Below, one piece after another: positions 10,721-22,885 of a stretch of 64,000 bases of DNA. Below the pieces are notes generated by a model. It made no database searches. It was not told the DNA's origin and saw only the letters and a program-made list of their open reading frames with translations. Source of the stretch: Sedimentimonas flavescens (GTDB lineage: Bacteria; Pseudomonadota; Alphaproteobacteria; Rhodobacterales; Rhodobacteraceae); assembly GCF_019264375.1 (NCBI RefSeq), contig NZ_JAHVAI010000011.1, positions 62,001-126,000 of the forward strand. Reading direction: 5' to 3'. The stretch's first letter is position 1, and each line of letters opens with the position of its first letter. A program made the translations under genes and the position numbers.

Positions 10721-10878
10721 GGCTAAACCGCCGTCGCTGCCTCTGAACTGCCCGTTTTCCGGGTCTGCCTGAAAGCTTAGCCCAAAGTGCTAGCGCTGCA
10801 TAGGGGAACATGGGCCGAACGGCAGGGTTTCGCCCGCCCCCACGCGGCACTCGCGCAAAGGTGAAGTGACTGGCCTGA

Positions 10879-12989
<2,111 letters not shown>

Positions 12990-12991
12990 CC

Positions 12992-14392
12992 TTAGCCCGG
13001 CAGCGCCTGCACAAGCTGGGTGAAATGCTCGCCGCGTTTCTCGAAATTCGGATACTGGTCAAAACTGGCCGCAGCGGGTGCCAGAAGCACGGTATCGCCA
13101 CCCTCGGCCTCTTCGGCGGCGCGGGCAACGGCGCGCTCCATCGTCTCGCAGATCTCATGCGGGATCTCGCCCAGTTCCAGCGCGAAATCGCGGCCCGAAT
13201 GGCCGATGAAATAGGCTTTCTTCACGGCGCCGAGGTATGGGCGCAGGCTGGCCACGCCGCCCTCTTTCCCGAGCCCGCCCGCGATCCAGCGGATGTTCTG
13301 GAAGGCCTGCAACGCCTTGGCGGCGCTATCGACATTGGTGGCTTTGGAGTCGTTCACAAACCGTACCCCGGCCTTTTCGGCGATGGTCTGCGAGCGGTGT
13401 GGCAGACCGCCGAAGCTGTGGAATGCCTCCTCGATCTGGCGCGGCGCTAGGCCGAGCGCGCGGCAAGCGGCATAGGCCGCACAGGCGTTCTGGTGATTGT
13501 GCGCGCCGGGCAGCCCGCGCACCTCGCGCAGGTCGATCGAGGCCACCTGCCGCCCCTTGCGCCATTCGCTGAGGAACCCCTTGCGGGCAAAGACCGACCA
13601 GCCGAAATCGCCCAGCTTGCGCGCGGCCGAAATGCGGATCACCCGGTCATCCTCACGCGCGACGGCGATCTGGTTGGCAAGATAGACGCCTTCGGGTTCA
13701 TCCACGCCGATGATGGCGCGGTCCGGCCCGCCCTCGGCGAAGAGCCGCCGCTTGGCTGCGAAATAGCCCCCCATGCCGCCGTGGCGGTCGAGGTGATCGG
13801 GCGAGAGATTGGTGAAGACCGCAATGTCGGGCGTGAGCGCGCGCGCCAGATCGGTCTGGTAGCTGGAAAGCTCGAGCACCACGACCTCGCCATCCTCAGC
13901 CGGGTCGATGTCGAGCACGCCTCGCCCGATATTGCCCGCCATCTGCGTCGGGCGCCCGGCATGGTCGAGAATGTGGTGGATCAGCGCCGTCGTCGTCGAT
14001 TTCCCGTTCGAGCCGGTCACGCAGACCGTGCGCGGGGCAGTGTCGAAATTGTCCCAGTCGCGCGTGGCCCAAGAGCGGAAGAAAAGGCCGATGTCGTTAT
14101 CGACCGGGATACCCTCGGCCATGGCGCGGGCGATCAGCTTGTTGGGCGCGGGGTAAAGATGCGGAATGCCGGGCGAGACGATCAGCGCGGAGACCCCCTC
14201 CCAGGCGTCGGCGCGATTCAGATCGTGGCAGGTCCAGCCGGCGGCCTCGGCGCGGGCGCGCGATTCCGGGCTGTCATCCCACAAAAGCGGGATTGCCCCA
14301 CCGGCTTGCAGCGCGGCCGCCGTGGCGAGACCGGACCGAACCAACCCCAGAACGGCGACCTTGTGACCCTCGTAGCCCTGAACCGGTATCAT
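12992..14392 (-). CDS. murD: UDP-N-acetylmuramoyl-L-alanine--D-glutamate ligase
   Basis: MurD adds D-Glu to UDP-MurNAc-L-Ala with ATP. The 466-residue protein has the N-terminal [20 protein letters not shown], the ATP loop [18 protein letters not shown] near residue 123, [12 protein letters not shown] and the C-terminal [17 protein letters not shown]. It is read from the mraY side across a 79-bp gap that contains a stem-loop repeat element, and it converges with chrA. Confidence 0.97.
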   Translation of the reverse strand: MIPVQGYEGHKVAVLGLVRSGLATAAALQAGGAIPLLWDDSPESRARAEAAGWTCHDLNRADAWEGVSALIVSPGIPHLYPAPNKLIARAMAEGIPVDNDIGLFFRSWATRDWDNFDTAPRTVCVTGSNGKSTTTALIHHILDHAGRPTQMAGNIGRGVLDIDPAEDGEVVVLELSSYQTDLARALTPDIAVFTNLSPDHLDRHGGMGGYFAAKRRLFAEGGPDRAIIGVDEPEGVYLANQIAVAREDDRVIRISAARKLGDFGWSVFARKGFLSEWRKGRQVASIDLREVRGLPGAHNHQNACAAYAACRALGLAPRQIEEAFHSFGGLPHRSQTIAEKAGVRFVNDSKATNVDSAAKALQAFQNIRWIAGGLGKEGGVASLRPYLGAVKKAYFIGHSGRDFALELGEIPHEICETMERAVARAAEEAEGGDTVLLAPAAASFDQYPNFEKRGEHFTQLVQALPG

Positions 14393-14411
14393 GATGCCCC
14401 CTGAACTGCGC

Positions 14412-14455
14412 GCGGGGGCGCTGCCCCCGCACCCCCGGGATATTTGAGCAAAGCC
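14412..14455 (+). repeat. Intergenic GC-rich stem-loop plus CCCCGGGATATTTG element, copy 1
   Basis: GCGGGGGC (14412-14419) and GCCCCCGC (14423-14430) form an 8-bp stem with a GCT loop. It is followed by ACCCCCGGGATATTTG. The GGGGGCGCTGCCCCC core recurs exactly, in reverse orientation, after folE2 (28285-28299), and related copies flank purD/sdaA. It lies between mraY and murD, which are read through it on the minus strand. Confidence 0.7.
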
Positions 14456-14471
14456 GAAAGGGGAAGGCCCC

Positions 14472-15553
<1,082 letters not shown>

Positions 15554-15554
<1 letters not shown>

Positions 15555-17005
15555 TACTCTTTCCCTTTATGTGCTTCGGCGGCGCCGGGTTGACCCAGTT
15601 TCCTGAGCGCGTCAACCACCAGACTGACCTTCGAGCCCTTGGAGCCCTTCACAAGTATGACGTCGCCCGCATCGACCAGATGTGCGGCCCGCGCGGCCAG
15701 GTCTTTGGCGCTCTCGTGCCATTCGCCACGCTTGGCGCGGGGCAGCGCCTCGTAGAGTGCGCGCATACGCGGACCGGCCAGATGCACCATATCGACCGAG
15801 TTCATCGCAGCCAGAGCCGCAATCTCGGCGTGCAGGGCGGCCTCGTCCGGACCAAGTTCGAGCATATCGCCCAGAACCGCCACACGGCGACCACGGGCGA
15901 CGCGCCCCACCCCATCGCGCGGCTGCGCACCGGCGAGCACCTCAAGCCCCGCCGCCATCGAGGCGGGGTTCGCGTTGAACGCGTCATCGAAGAGATCGAA
16001 GCTCTGCGTCTCGTCCACAATATCCATATAAACGCGCTCGCGCGCGCCGCGCCCGGCGGGCGGCTCCCACAGGCCGATATCGCAGGTCAGAACAGCCTGA
16101 TCGGCGCCGACCGCCTCGGCCAGCGCGATTACACCAAGGGCATTCGCCGCGAAATGCTTGCCCGGCGTCATCACCTTGAACAGCATCTGCTGGCCTGCCG
16201 CCTCGGCGCGCACAATCGTCGCGTCACCCGCGATCTGCGCCGAGATCAGGCGGTAGTCCGAGCCTTCATCGGGCCCGAAGGTGATGGTGCGCCCCGCGCG
16301 CGTCTCGGCGGCGACGCGCAGGATCGGCGTCACGCCAAGGCCGGTGGGAATGACCGCCACTCCGTCCGGCTCCAACCCTTCAAAGATCGCGGCCTTTTCG
16401 CGCGCAATGCCCTCGACGCTGTCGAAGGCCTCGAGATGCGCGGGGGCGACCGTCGTGATCAGGGCCGCATGGGGGCGCGCCAGACCCGCCAGCGGCGCGA
16501 TCTCTCCGGGGTGGTTCATACCGATCTCGATCACCGCGAAATCGGCATCCTGCGGCATCCGGGCGAGCGTGATCGGAACGCCCCAATGATTGTTGAAGCT
16601 GGCCTCGGCCGCATGGACCTTGCCCTGCGAGGTCAGAACCGCGCGCAGCATCTCTTTGGTCGAGGTCTTGCCGACCGAGCCGGTCACCGCCAGCACGCGC
16701 GCGCGGGTTCTGGCGCGCGCTGCGCGGCCCAGATCTTCCAGCGCGCCCAGAACATCGGGAACGATCAGCAGCGGATCGGCCTCTGAGCAACCCTCGGGGA
16801 GGCGCGAAACCAACGCGGCGGCCGCGCCTTTGGCCAGTGCATCTGCCACGAAATCATGCCCGTCGCGCACATCCTTGAGCGCCACGAACAGATCGCCCGG
16901 GCGGATCGAGCGCGTGTCGATCGAGATACCCGTGGCGGCAAAGGCCCGCGTGGCGCGCCCTCCGGTGGCAAGCGCGGCGTCGGCAGAGGTCCACAATACA
17001 GCCAT
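15554..17005 (-). CDS. murF: UDP-N-acetylmuramoyl-tripeptide--D-alanyl-D-alanine ligase
   Basis: MurF adds the D-Ala-D-Ala dipeptide (made by Ddl) to the UDP-MurNAc-tripeptide. From the ATG at 17005 ([16 protein letters not shown]) the product is 483 residues, a normal length. It has [16 protein letters not shown], the ATP loop [33 protein letters not shown], the [15 protein letters not shown] motif and the terminal [10 protein letters not shown]. The frame is open further upstream into murE, but the family N-terminus and the 1-bp spacing to the murE stop favour this start. Confidence 0.96.
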
Positions 17006-17006
17006 C

Positions 17007-18521
17007 TCAGATCTTTCCATCCAGCGCGGCCACGGCCACGCTTGCCTGCTCGGCATCGTCAAAGGGGTAGATATCGGTGCCGATGATCTGCCCGGTTTCA
17101 TGGCCCTTACCGCAGATCAGCAGCGCATCGCCCGGCCCGAGCATATCCACCCCGCGCAGGATCGCCTCGGCGCGGTCGCCGACCTCAACCGCCTCGGCAC
17201 CTGCGCCCTCCATCACCGCGGCGCGGATCAAGGCAGGGTCTTCGGTGCGCGGATTGTCATCGGTCACCAGAACCTTATCGGCGTTCAGCGCCGCCGCGCG
17301 CCCCATCAGCGGGCGCTTGGTGCGATCCCGGTCGCCCCCCGCGCCGACGATGGCCACCAGATTGCCCATCACATGCGGGCGAAGCGCCTTGATCGCGGTC
17401 TCGACGGCATCCGGCGTGTGGGCGTAATCGACAAAGACCGCCGCGCCATTGTCGCGCGTGGCCGCAAGCTGCATCCGCCCGCGCACGGTCTGCAACCTGG
17501 GCAGGGTGCCGAAGACCGCGCTCGCCTCGGCCCCGCAGCCGATGGCGAGCGCCGCCGCAGTCAGGACGTTCATCGCCTGAAAACCGCCGATCAGCGGCAG
17601 CCGCGCCAGATGCACCGCACCCTCCCACGAAAAACGCAGATCCTGCCCGGTCGCATCGTAGCGCTGGCCGAGCAGCCGCATCTCGCAGCGCTCGTCATGG
17701 CCAATGCGGATCACGCGCTGACCGCGCACGCGGGCATACTTCACCAATTCCTCGCCCTTGGGATCGTCGGTGTTGATCACCGCGACGCCATCCTCGGGCA
17801 GCACGCGGGTGAACAGCCCCGCCTTGGCAGCAAAATACTCGTCAAACGTGGCGTGGTAATCGAGGTGATCTTGCGTGAAATTCGTGAACGCCGCCGCCGA
17901 GAGCCGCACCCCGTCCAGCCGCTTTTGCGCCAACCCGTGCGAGCTGGCCTCCATCGCGGCATGGGTCACGCCAGCGGCCTCCATCTGCGAAAGCAGCCGG
18001 TGCAGGGTGATCGGCTCGGGCGTGGTATGGGCGCTTGGCGCGGTGAAGGCGCCCTCGACGCCGGTCGTGCCGATATTGGCGGCCTCGAAGTCCAGAAGCG
18101 CCCAGATCTGGCGCGTGAAGGTCGCGACGCTGGTCTTGCCATTGGTGCCGGTCACCCCAACGACCGTCGCGGGTTGCGCCCCAAAGAAGAGCGCCGAAGC
18201 GAAGGCCAGCGCCTGACGCGGGTCCTCGACCACCACCAGCGCGACATCGCGGCCGCTGACAGCCTCGCGCGCGATCTCGGCGCCTTCGCGGTCGGACAGA
18301 ATGGCAATGGCGCCCCGCTCAAGCGCGACTGGCGCGAAGCTTGCGCCGTGGACTTTGGTACCCGGCAGCGCGGCGAACAGGTGGCCTTCCCTGGTCAAGC
18401 GGCTATCGACCGACAGCCCCGTCACGGCGACATCCGCGCCATGCAGCACGGTCAGCCCCAGTTCGCTAAGCGGCTTTGCCCCGTTACCCATATCTTGTGC
18501 CCCCGTTATCGCTCCCGCCAT
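17007..18521 (-). CDS. murE: UDP-N-acetylmuramoyl-tripeptide synthetase (meso-diaminopimelate-adding)
   Basis: MurE adds the third stem residue. The ATP loop VVGVTGTNGKTSVATFTRQ and the substrate motif DDNPRTEDPALI are present. The DNPR form of that motif marks meso-diaminopimelate enzymes, as expected in a Gram-negative. The 504-residue start at 18521 has no clear Shine-Dalgarno sequence. An in-frame ATG at 18491 (MGNGAKPLSEL) is preceded by GGGGGC and may be the true start. Confidence 0.96.
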   Translation of the reverse strand: MAGAITGAQDMGNGAKPLSELGLTVLHGADVAVTGLSVDSRLTREGHLFAALPGTKVHGASFAPVALERGAIAILSDREGAEIAREAVSGRDVALVVVEDPRQALAFASALFFGAQPATVVGVTGTNGKTSVATFTRQIWALLDFEAANIGTTGVEGAFTAPSAHTTPEPITLHRLLSQMEAAGVTHAAMEASSHGLAQKRLDGVRLSAAAFTNFTQDHLDYHATFDEYFAAKAGLFTRVLPEDGVAVINTDDPKGEELVKYARVRGQRVIRIGHDERCEMRLLGQRYDATGQDLRFSWEGAVHLARLPLIGGFQAMNVLTAAALAIGCGAEASAVFGTLPRLQTVRGRMQLAATRDNGAAVFVDYAHTPDAVETAIKALRPHVMGNLVAIVGAGGDRDRTKRPLMGRAAALNADKVLVTDDNPRTEDPALIRAAVMEGAGAEAVEVGDRAEAILRGVDMLGPGDALLICGKGHETGQIIGTDIYPFDDAEQASVAVAALDGKI

Positions 18522-18592
18522 TTATCGTGGAGCGGCCTCGCACGTCAACGCAACCCGACCGCAGCAGCGGGAAACGGCCGCCGGCTGCGCGC

Positions 18593-20377
18593 TCAGTCCT
18601 TTTTCACAAGCTGGATGCCGGCAAGCTCGGTCGGGCCTTCCTGCGGGCGCAGTCCCAGCAGGGGCGCCACGCGCCGGATGACCTCGGCGGCGACCGGAAC
18701 GGCGGTCCAACCCGCGGTGCGGCGCGGCTCGGAGCCTGCGTTTTCCGAAGGCTCATCAAGCGTCAGCACCAGCACATATTTCGGATCGGTAACGGGGAAG
18801 ACCGAGGCGAAAGTGGCAATCACCTTATCCTTGTAATAGCCGCCAGTGGGTTTGGCCTTGTCCGCGGTGCCGGTCTTGCCCGCGACCTGATAACCCTTCA
18901 CATCGCCGAACGAGGCCGTCCCGCGCGTCACCACCGCCCGCATCATCGCCAGCGATTTCTGCGCGACATCGGCGCTCATCACCCGCTCCCCCGGCGTGCG
19001 TGCCGCGCCGCGGATCAGCGTCGGCCTCACCCGCAGGCCGCCATTCGCAATCGTGGCATAGGCTGCGGCCAGATGCAGCGGAGAAGCCGAGAGCCCGTGC
19101 CCATAGCCAATGGTCATCGCCGTGATCTCGGGCCATTTCTGCGGCACGATAGGGCGGCCCGTCGGCGCCTCGATCAGTTCGACCGAGGTCGGTTCGAGGA
19201 AGCCCAAACGCTCAAGGAATTCGCGCTGACGCTCGCCGCCGATCATCTGCACGATCCGCGCCGTGCCGACGTTCGAGGATTTCACGATCACGTCGGTCAC
19301 CGAGTTCTCGGCCCCGTAATTGTGGAAGTCGCGAATGCGGTGGCGGCCATAGACCAGCGGGGTCTTGGTCGGAACCTTGGTTTCGGGGTTCACAAGGCCC
19401 AGTTCCATCGCCTGCGCGACAGCAAAGATCTTGAACGTCGAGCCAAGCTCATAGACGCCCTGAACCGCGCGGTTGAACAGCGGGCTGTCCGAGGCATCGC
19501 CCTTGGCCAACGGCGCGGGACGGTCGTTGGGGTCGAAGTCGGGCAGGCTGGCCATCGCCAGAATCTCGCCGGTCTTGACCTCCATCAGAATCGCAGTCGC
19601 GCCCTTGGCATTCATCAGCTTCATACCGCCATCGAGGATTTCCTCAACCGCGGACTGGAGCGTAAGATCGATGGTCAACTGAAGCGGCGCGCCGTTGTTC
19701 TCCGGGTTGCGCAGCCAGAGATCGAATGCCTTCTCGACCCCCGCGACACCGACGATCTCGGCAGAGTTCACGCCCTCCGCCCCGAAGCGCGCGCCGCCCA
19801 GAATATGCGAGGCTACCGCACCGTTGGGGAAAAGGCGCATCTCGCGCGGGCCGAACAGCAACCCCGGGTCGCCGATATCATGTACCGCCTGCATCTGCTC
19901 GGGCGAGATTTTCTTCTTGATCCAGACGAACTTGCGCGCGCCGGTAAAGTCGCGCACCAGCCGCTCGCGGTCGAGATCGGGGAAAATCTCTACCAGCTTC
20001 TCGGCCGAACGCTCCGGATCGACCAGCAGCGGCGGCTGCGCGTAAAGCGCGTGGGTGACGAGGTTGGTGGCCAACAGGCGCCCGGCCCGGTCGGTAATAT
20101 CCGCGCGCTGCGCCAGAATCGGCGCGCCGCTGTCCGACAGTTGCGGTTCCTGCGGCTTGGTGTTGGCCAGCACGCCCATGCGCACGCCAACCGTCATGAA
20201 GGCGCACAGGAACATCACGCCCATCATCAACAGGCGGCCCTCGGCGCGCAGCCGCGCCTTGTCGCGCGTGGCCTCGCCGCGCAGGCGGATATTCTCGCGC
20301 TCGATCGCGTCGGGGTTCTCGCCCTTCGCGCGGGCGTCGAGGATACGGGCCAGGGGACGCAGGGGCGTGCGGATCAT
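18593..20377 (-). CDS. ftsI: Septal peptidoglycan transpeptidase FtsI (PBP3-type)
   Basis: FtsI is a class B penicillin-binding protein that crosslinks septal murein with FtsW. The 594-residue protein has a basic cytoplasmic N-terminus, one membrane anchor around residues 48-68 (LLMMGVMFLCAFMTVGV), a pedestal domain and a transpeptidase domain with ELGSTFKIF (catalytic Ser of STFK), the KSSNVGTA triad and KTGTADKA. The start overlaps ftsL by 4 bp, and 71 bp separate the stop from murE. Confidence 0.97.
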   Translation of the reverse strand: MIRTPLRPLARILDARAKGENPDAIERENIRLRGEATRDKARLRAEGRLLMMGVMFLCAFMTVGVRMGVLANTKPQEPQLSDSGAPILAQRADITDRAGRLLATNLVTHALYAQPPLLVDPERSAEKLVEIFPDLDRERLVRDFTGARKFVWIKKKISPEQMQAVHDIGDPGLLFGPREMRLFPNGAVASHILGGARFGAEGVNSAEIVGVAGVEKAFDLWLRNPENNGAPLQLTIDLTLQSAVEEILDGGMKLMNAKGATAILMEVKTGEILAMASLPDFDPNDRPAPLAKGDASDSPLFNRAVQGVYELGSTFKIFAVAQAMELGLVNPETKVPTKTPLVYGRHRIRDFHNYGAENSVTDVIVKSSNVGTARIVQMIGGERQREFLERLGFLEPTSVELIEAPTGRPIVPQKWPEITAMTIGYGHGLSASPLHLAAAYATIANGGLRVRPTLIRGAARTPGERVMSADVAQKSLAMMRAVVTRGTASFGDVKGYQVAGKTGTADKAKPTGGYYKDKVIATFASVFPVTDPKYVLVLTLDEPSENAGSEPRRTAGWTAVPVAAEVIRRVAPLLGLRPQEGPTELAGIQLVKKD

Positions 20378-20730
20378 TCGGCAGCCTCCAGCGCCTGGGT
20401 GCTTGCGATGACGTCAATCGGCTCGGAGACCGGTTCTTCGGGCGGCAGCGGATAGGCGACCTGCGCGACGGACCCGAATTGCTCGGGCGAGAGCGGCAGC
20501 AGTTGCAGACGCTCGAAGTTCAGATCGACCAGCTCACGCAGCCGATCGGGGCGGTTCAGATAGGCCCATTCGGCGCGCAGAACGCTCAGCCCCTCGTGCA
20601 GCGAGGCAATCTCGCGGTTTAGGGCGCGCAGCTCGCCTTGCAGATCCTGAGTTTCGTAATTCACCCGGTAGGCCCAGAAGGCCAGGCCCATCACGCTCAG
20701 CGCGGTGGCAAGGTAAATAAAGTTCCTCAT
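20374..20730 (-). CDS. ftsL: Cell division protein FtsL
   Basis: This 118-residue bitopic protein has an N-terminal membrane helix (residues 4-20, [17 protein letters not shown]) and a heptad-rich periplasmic coiled coil ([19 protein letters not shown], then [12 protein letters not shown]). This is the FtsL architecture, which with FtsB and FtsQ activates FtsWI. The sequence is weakly conserved between taxa. The assignment rests on the rsmH-ftsL-ftsI position with 4-bp overlaps on both sides. Confidence 0.9.
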   Translation of the reverse strand: MRNFIYLATALSVMGLAFWAYRVNYETQDLQGELRALNREIASLHEGLSVLRAEWAYLNRPDRLRELVDLNFERLQLLPLSPEQFGSVAQVAYPLPPEEPVSEPIDVIASTQALEAAE

Positions 20731-21746
20731 CTGGATCTTCCTTTGGAACCTTGGGGGCGAAAGACGGGAGCGGGCAGCCCGAGCGAGGCACGATCAGCCT
20801 GCCCTGCCGGAGCATCGGTGCGCCGCCCAACCCGCAGCTTGGCCGAGCGGGCGCGCGGGTTGTCGGCCAGTTCCTCATCATCGGGGCCGACCGACTTGCG
20901 GGTGACCAGTTCGAATGCGGGGCTCTCGGCGGCCTGGATCGGCGCATAGCGCGACCCCTGCGCCGCGCGGCCCGAGCGCGCGAGGAAGAAGCGCTTGACC
21001 ACCCGGTCTTCGAGCGAATGGAAGGTTACCACCGCGAGCATCCCGCCGGGCTTGAGCGCGCGTTCAGCAGCTTCCAGCCCCTCGATCAGCTGGCCGAATT
21101 CATCGTTCACCGCAATGCGGATCGCCTGGAACGAGCGCGTCGCGGGATGGCTCTGGCCGGGCTTGGGACGCGGCAGGCACCGCTCAATCACCGCGACCAG
21201 TTCACGCGTGGTTTCGAACGGCTTGACCTTGCGCGCCTCGCCAATCGCCCGCGCGATCCGCCGCGAGGCCCGCTCTTCGCCGTAGTGATAAAGAATATCG
21301 GCCAGTTCCTCTTCCGAGGCGGTGTTCACCAGATCCGCAGCCGTCGCACCCTCGGCCGACATACGCATATCGAGCGGGCCATCATGCATGAAGGAAAAGC
21401 CGCGCTCGGCCTGATCAAGCTGCATCGAAGACACACCCAGATCGAGCACGACGCCGTCAAGCCCCTGCCCTTCCGAGATATCCTCGGCATATTCATCAAG
21501 CTCCGAGAACGTCCCCTCCACAAGGATCAGCCGTTCGCCATAGGGCGCGCGCCAGCTTTCCACCATATCGAAAACCGAAGGATCGCGGTCCACGCCGATG
21601 ACGCGCTCGGCCCCGGCCTCCAGCAGACCGCGGGTATAGCCGCCCGCGCCGAAGGTGCCATCAAGCCATAGCCCAGAGACAGGCGCGACCGCTTTGAGGA
21701 GCGGCCGCAGAAGAACTGGAATATGGGGTCGGTCGGCGTCGGACAT
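20727..21746 (-). CDS. rsmH: 16S rRNA (cytosine-1402 N4)-methyltransferase RsmH
   Basis: RsmH (MraW) methylates C1402 in the ribosomal P site using S-adenosylmethionine. The 339-residue protein starts [13 protein letters not shown] and shows the SAM motif [39 protein letters not shown], the helical insert region and [14 protein letters not shown], all typical of the family. The start overlaps the mraZ stop by one base (TGATG), and the stop overlaps ftsL by 4 bp. Confidence 0.98.
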   Translation of the reverse strand: MSDADRPHIPVLLRPLLKAVAPVSGLWLDGTFGAGGYTRGLLEAGAERVIGVDRDPSVFDMVESWRAPYGERLILVEGTFSELDEYAEDISEGQGLDGVVLDLGVSSMQLDQAERGFSFMHDGPLDMRMSAEGATAADLVNTASEEELADILYHYGEERASRRIARAIGEARKVKPFETTRELVAVIERCLPRPKPGQSHPATRSFQAIRIAVNDEFGQLIEGLEAAERALKPGGMLAVVTFHSLEDRVVKRFFLARSGRAAQGSRYAPIQAAESPAFELVTRKSVGPDDEELADNPRARSAKLRVGRRTDAPAGQADRASLGLPAPVFRPQGSKGRSR

Positions 21747-22249
21747 CAGGCGCCCCCGATCTTTGGCAGGTTGACCAGCGGGTCATATCTTTCGGGCCGC
21801 TCCGTTGCGCGCTCAGAGGCCAATGCGTTCTGCTCTGCCTCATAGGCCTCGGGATCCCAGATCTTGAACGAGGTACCCGCCGAGGCAAAGAACGCCTCTG
21901 CCTTCAGGCCGATCTTCTCGCGCAGCTTCTGCGGCAGCACGAGGCGGCCATCGCCGTCGATATCGGTCTGGTGGGACTGGGCGTACATCAACTCTTCGAT
22001 CTCGGCGCGCGCGACCGAGCCGCGCTGCATCGCGTCGATCTGCTCGTCGATCTCATAGATCGCTTCCATGGTAAAGACTTCGAGGAACTTTCGCTCGGAC
22101 CCGCCGTAAACAATGACGATCTGGGGGCGCGCGCCGGGCTGCCAATCGGGGTCACCCGCCTCGATCACGCGGCGGAAGGAGGCCGGGATGGAAACGCGAC
22201 CCTTCGCGTCCACCTTGAAAGTTTCCGAACCTCTGAACCGCCGTGCCAA
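21746..22249 (-). CDS. mraZ: Division/cell-wall cluster transcriptional regulator MraZ
   Basis: MraZ is a DNA-binding protein with two tandem SpoVT/AbrB-like halves. Here they are [18 protein letters not shown] and [18 protein letters not shown]. In E. coli it represses the dcw operon by binding TGGGN repeats. I place the start at the TTG at 22249 ([13 protein letters not shown]), because AGGAGAG lies 8 nt upstream and the family begins at this ARRFRG segment. The frame is open upstream to an ATG at 22318, but that extension would be translated through the terminator hairpin. The product is then about 167 residues. Confidence 0.93.
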   Translation of the reverse strand: MARRFRGSETFKVDAKGRVSIPASFRRVIEAGDPDWQPGARPQIVIVYGGSERKFLEVFTMEAIYEIDEQIDAMQRGSVARAEIEELMYAQSHQTDIDGDGRLVLPQKLREKIGLKAEAFFASAGTSFKIWDPEAYEAEQNALASERATERPERYDPLVNLPKIGGA

Positions 22250-22285
22250 AGCTGGCGCTCTCCTGTCCCGTTCCCCCTTGGTGCC

Positions 22286-22332
22286 GAATAAGAAAACGGC
22301 GGATCGGGCTGCTGCCACTGCCCGATCCGCCG
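22286..22332 (-). terminator. Strong intrinsic terminator upstream of mraZ
   Basis: CGGCGGATCGGGC (22297-22309) and GCCCGATCCGCCG (22320-22332) form a perfect 13-bp stem with a 10-nt loop. On the minus strand it runs directly into TTTTCTTATT. It lies about 40 nt before the mraZ start and points in the direction of dcw transcription, so the whole cluster must read through it, or an RNA must be released here. Confidence 0.9.
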
Positions 22333-22490
22333 CCCTCGTCCCATCTCTGGGTATGTCCGACTGCGCGCGCCACCTGGGGGGATGTCTGCTCGCTCGCGCG
22401 CCGGATCCTTGGTTCGTGAAGCGGGTGCCTGTATGAAACCCGGTCTTTTCGCCGTGAGGTCTTGTTGCCTCTTAACCTCGCCTCCGATGA
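22286..22490 (-). ncRNA. UpsM-like small RNA from the mraZ 5' leader
   Basis: Between the presumed dcw promoter (about 22480-22520) and mraZ lies about 200 nt of non-coding sequence that ends in a perfect intrinsic terminator on the mraZ strand. This is the arrangement of UpsM in Rhodobacter sphaeroides, an abundant sRNA of about 200 nt made by termination in the mraZ leader. I assign this by position, length and terminator, not by sequence alignment. The 5' end is approximate. Confidence 0.6.
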
Positions 22491-22493
22491 ATA

Positions 22494-22518
22494 AGGGATG
22501 CCATGGGAAATCATGGGA
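22494..22518. promoter_or_regulatory. Putative MraZ operator: three 10-bp-spaced WGGGA boxes
   Basis: On the plus strand AGGGA (22494-22498), TGGGA (22504-22508) and TGGGA (22514-22518) repeat with exactly 5-nt spacers. This is the spacing and near-consensus of the TGGGN repeats bound by E. coli MraZ. They lie about 245 bp upstream of the mraZ start and just upstream of the likely sRNA/dcw transcription start, where binding would repress. No promoter hexamers are clear enough to place. Confidence 0.65.
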
Positions 22519-22723
22519 AGCAACAGGAATTTTCGCCACCAGACGGAATATCTGCCTTTACAGATAACAGAAGATCAACAGCTTGCGGCCCACAGCCAGC
22601 AAGATTTTCCTTCATATTGGATAAGATCAACACCGCCGCCGCTACATCTAGACAAGGGATCGAAAGGCACTTTGCCGCCCACGAAATCCCAGAAATATCT
22701 CTGCAACGCCACTCCGCTCAGCA

Positions 22724-22746
22724 AAATAAGGCCCGAAGCGGGCCTT
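22724..22746 (-). terminator. Orphan intrinsic terminator-like hairpin
   Basis: AAGGCCCG and CGGGCCTT form an 8-bp stem around a 3-nt loop at 22728-22746. On the minus strand the stem continues into CCTTATTTTGC. It lies downstream of the mrp terminator (22838-22861) with no open reading frame between, so it may be a backup terminator for mrp or end a short RNA. The rest of 22520-22840 shows no gene that I can support. Confidence 0.5.
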
Positions 22747-22837
22747 CAACCACGATCACGGTGGAGTGATTCGGCGTGATCGCGCGCCCTTGGCGCCCAG
22801 ATTCCATGAATTCCCATGCCATAGGGCGACCAGAATG

Positions 22838-22861
22838 AAAAAGGGCACCGGAAAGGCGCCC
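22838..22861 (-). terminator. Intrinsic terminator of mrp
   Basis: GGGCACC (22843-22849) pairs with GGCGCCC (22855-22861) with one G-U pair and a 5-nt loop. On the minus strand it is followed by five T residues (22838-22842). It begins 25 bp after the mrp stop codon. Confidence 0.8.
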
Positions 22862-22885
22862 CTCGTCATTACTAGCGCGAGATGC

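Noticed and set aside
16590-18836. 748-codon plus-strand frame opposite murF, murE and ftsI
   Set aside because: It runs antisense to three well-supported genes and has no recognisable domain.
22250-22318. Longer MraZ starting at 22318
   Set aside because: The extra 23 residues would be encoded in the terminator hairpin, while the TTG at 22249 has a good AGGAGAG and matches the family N-terminus.
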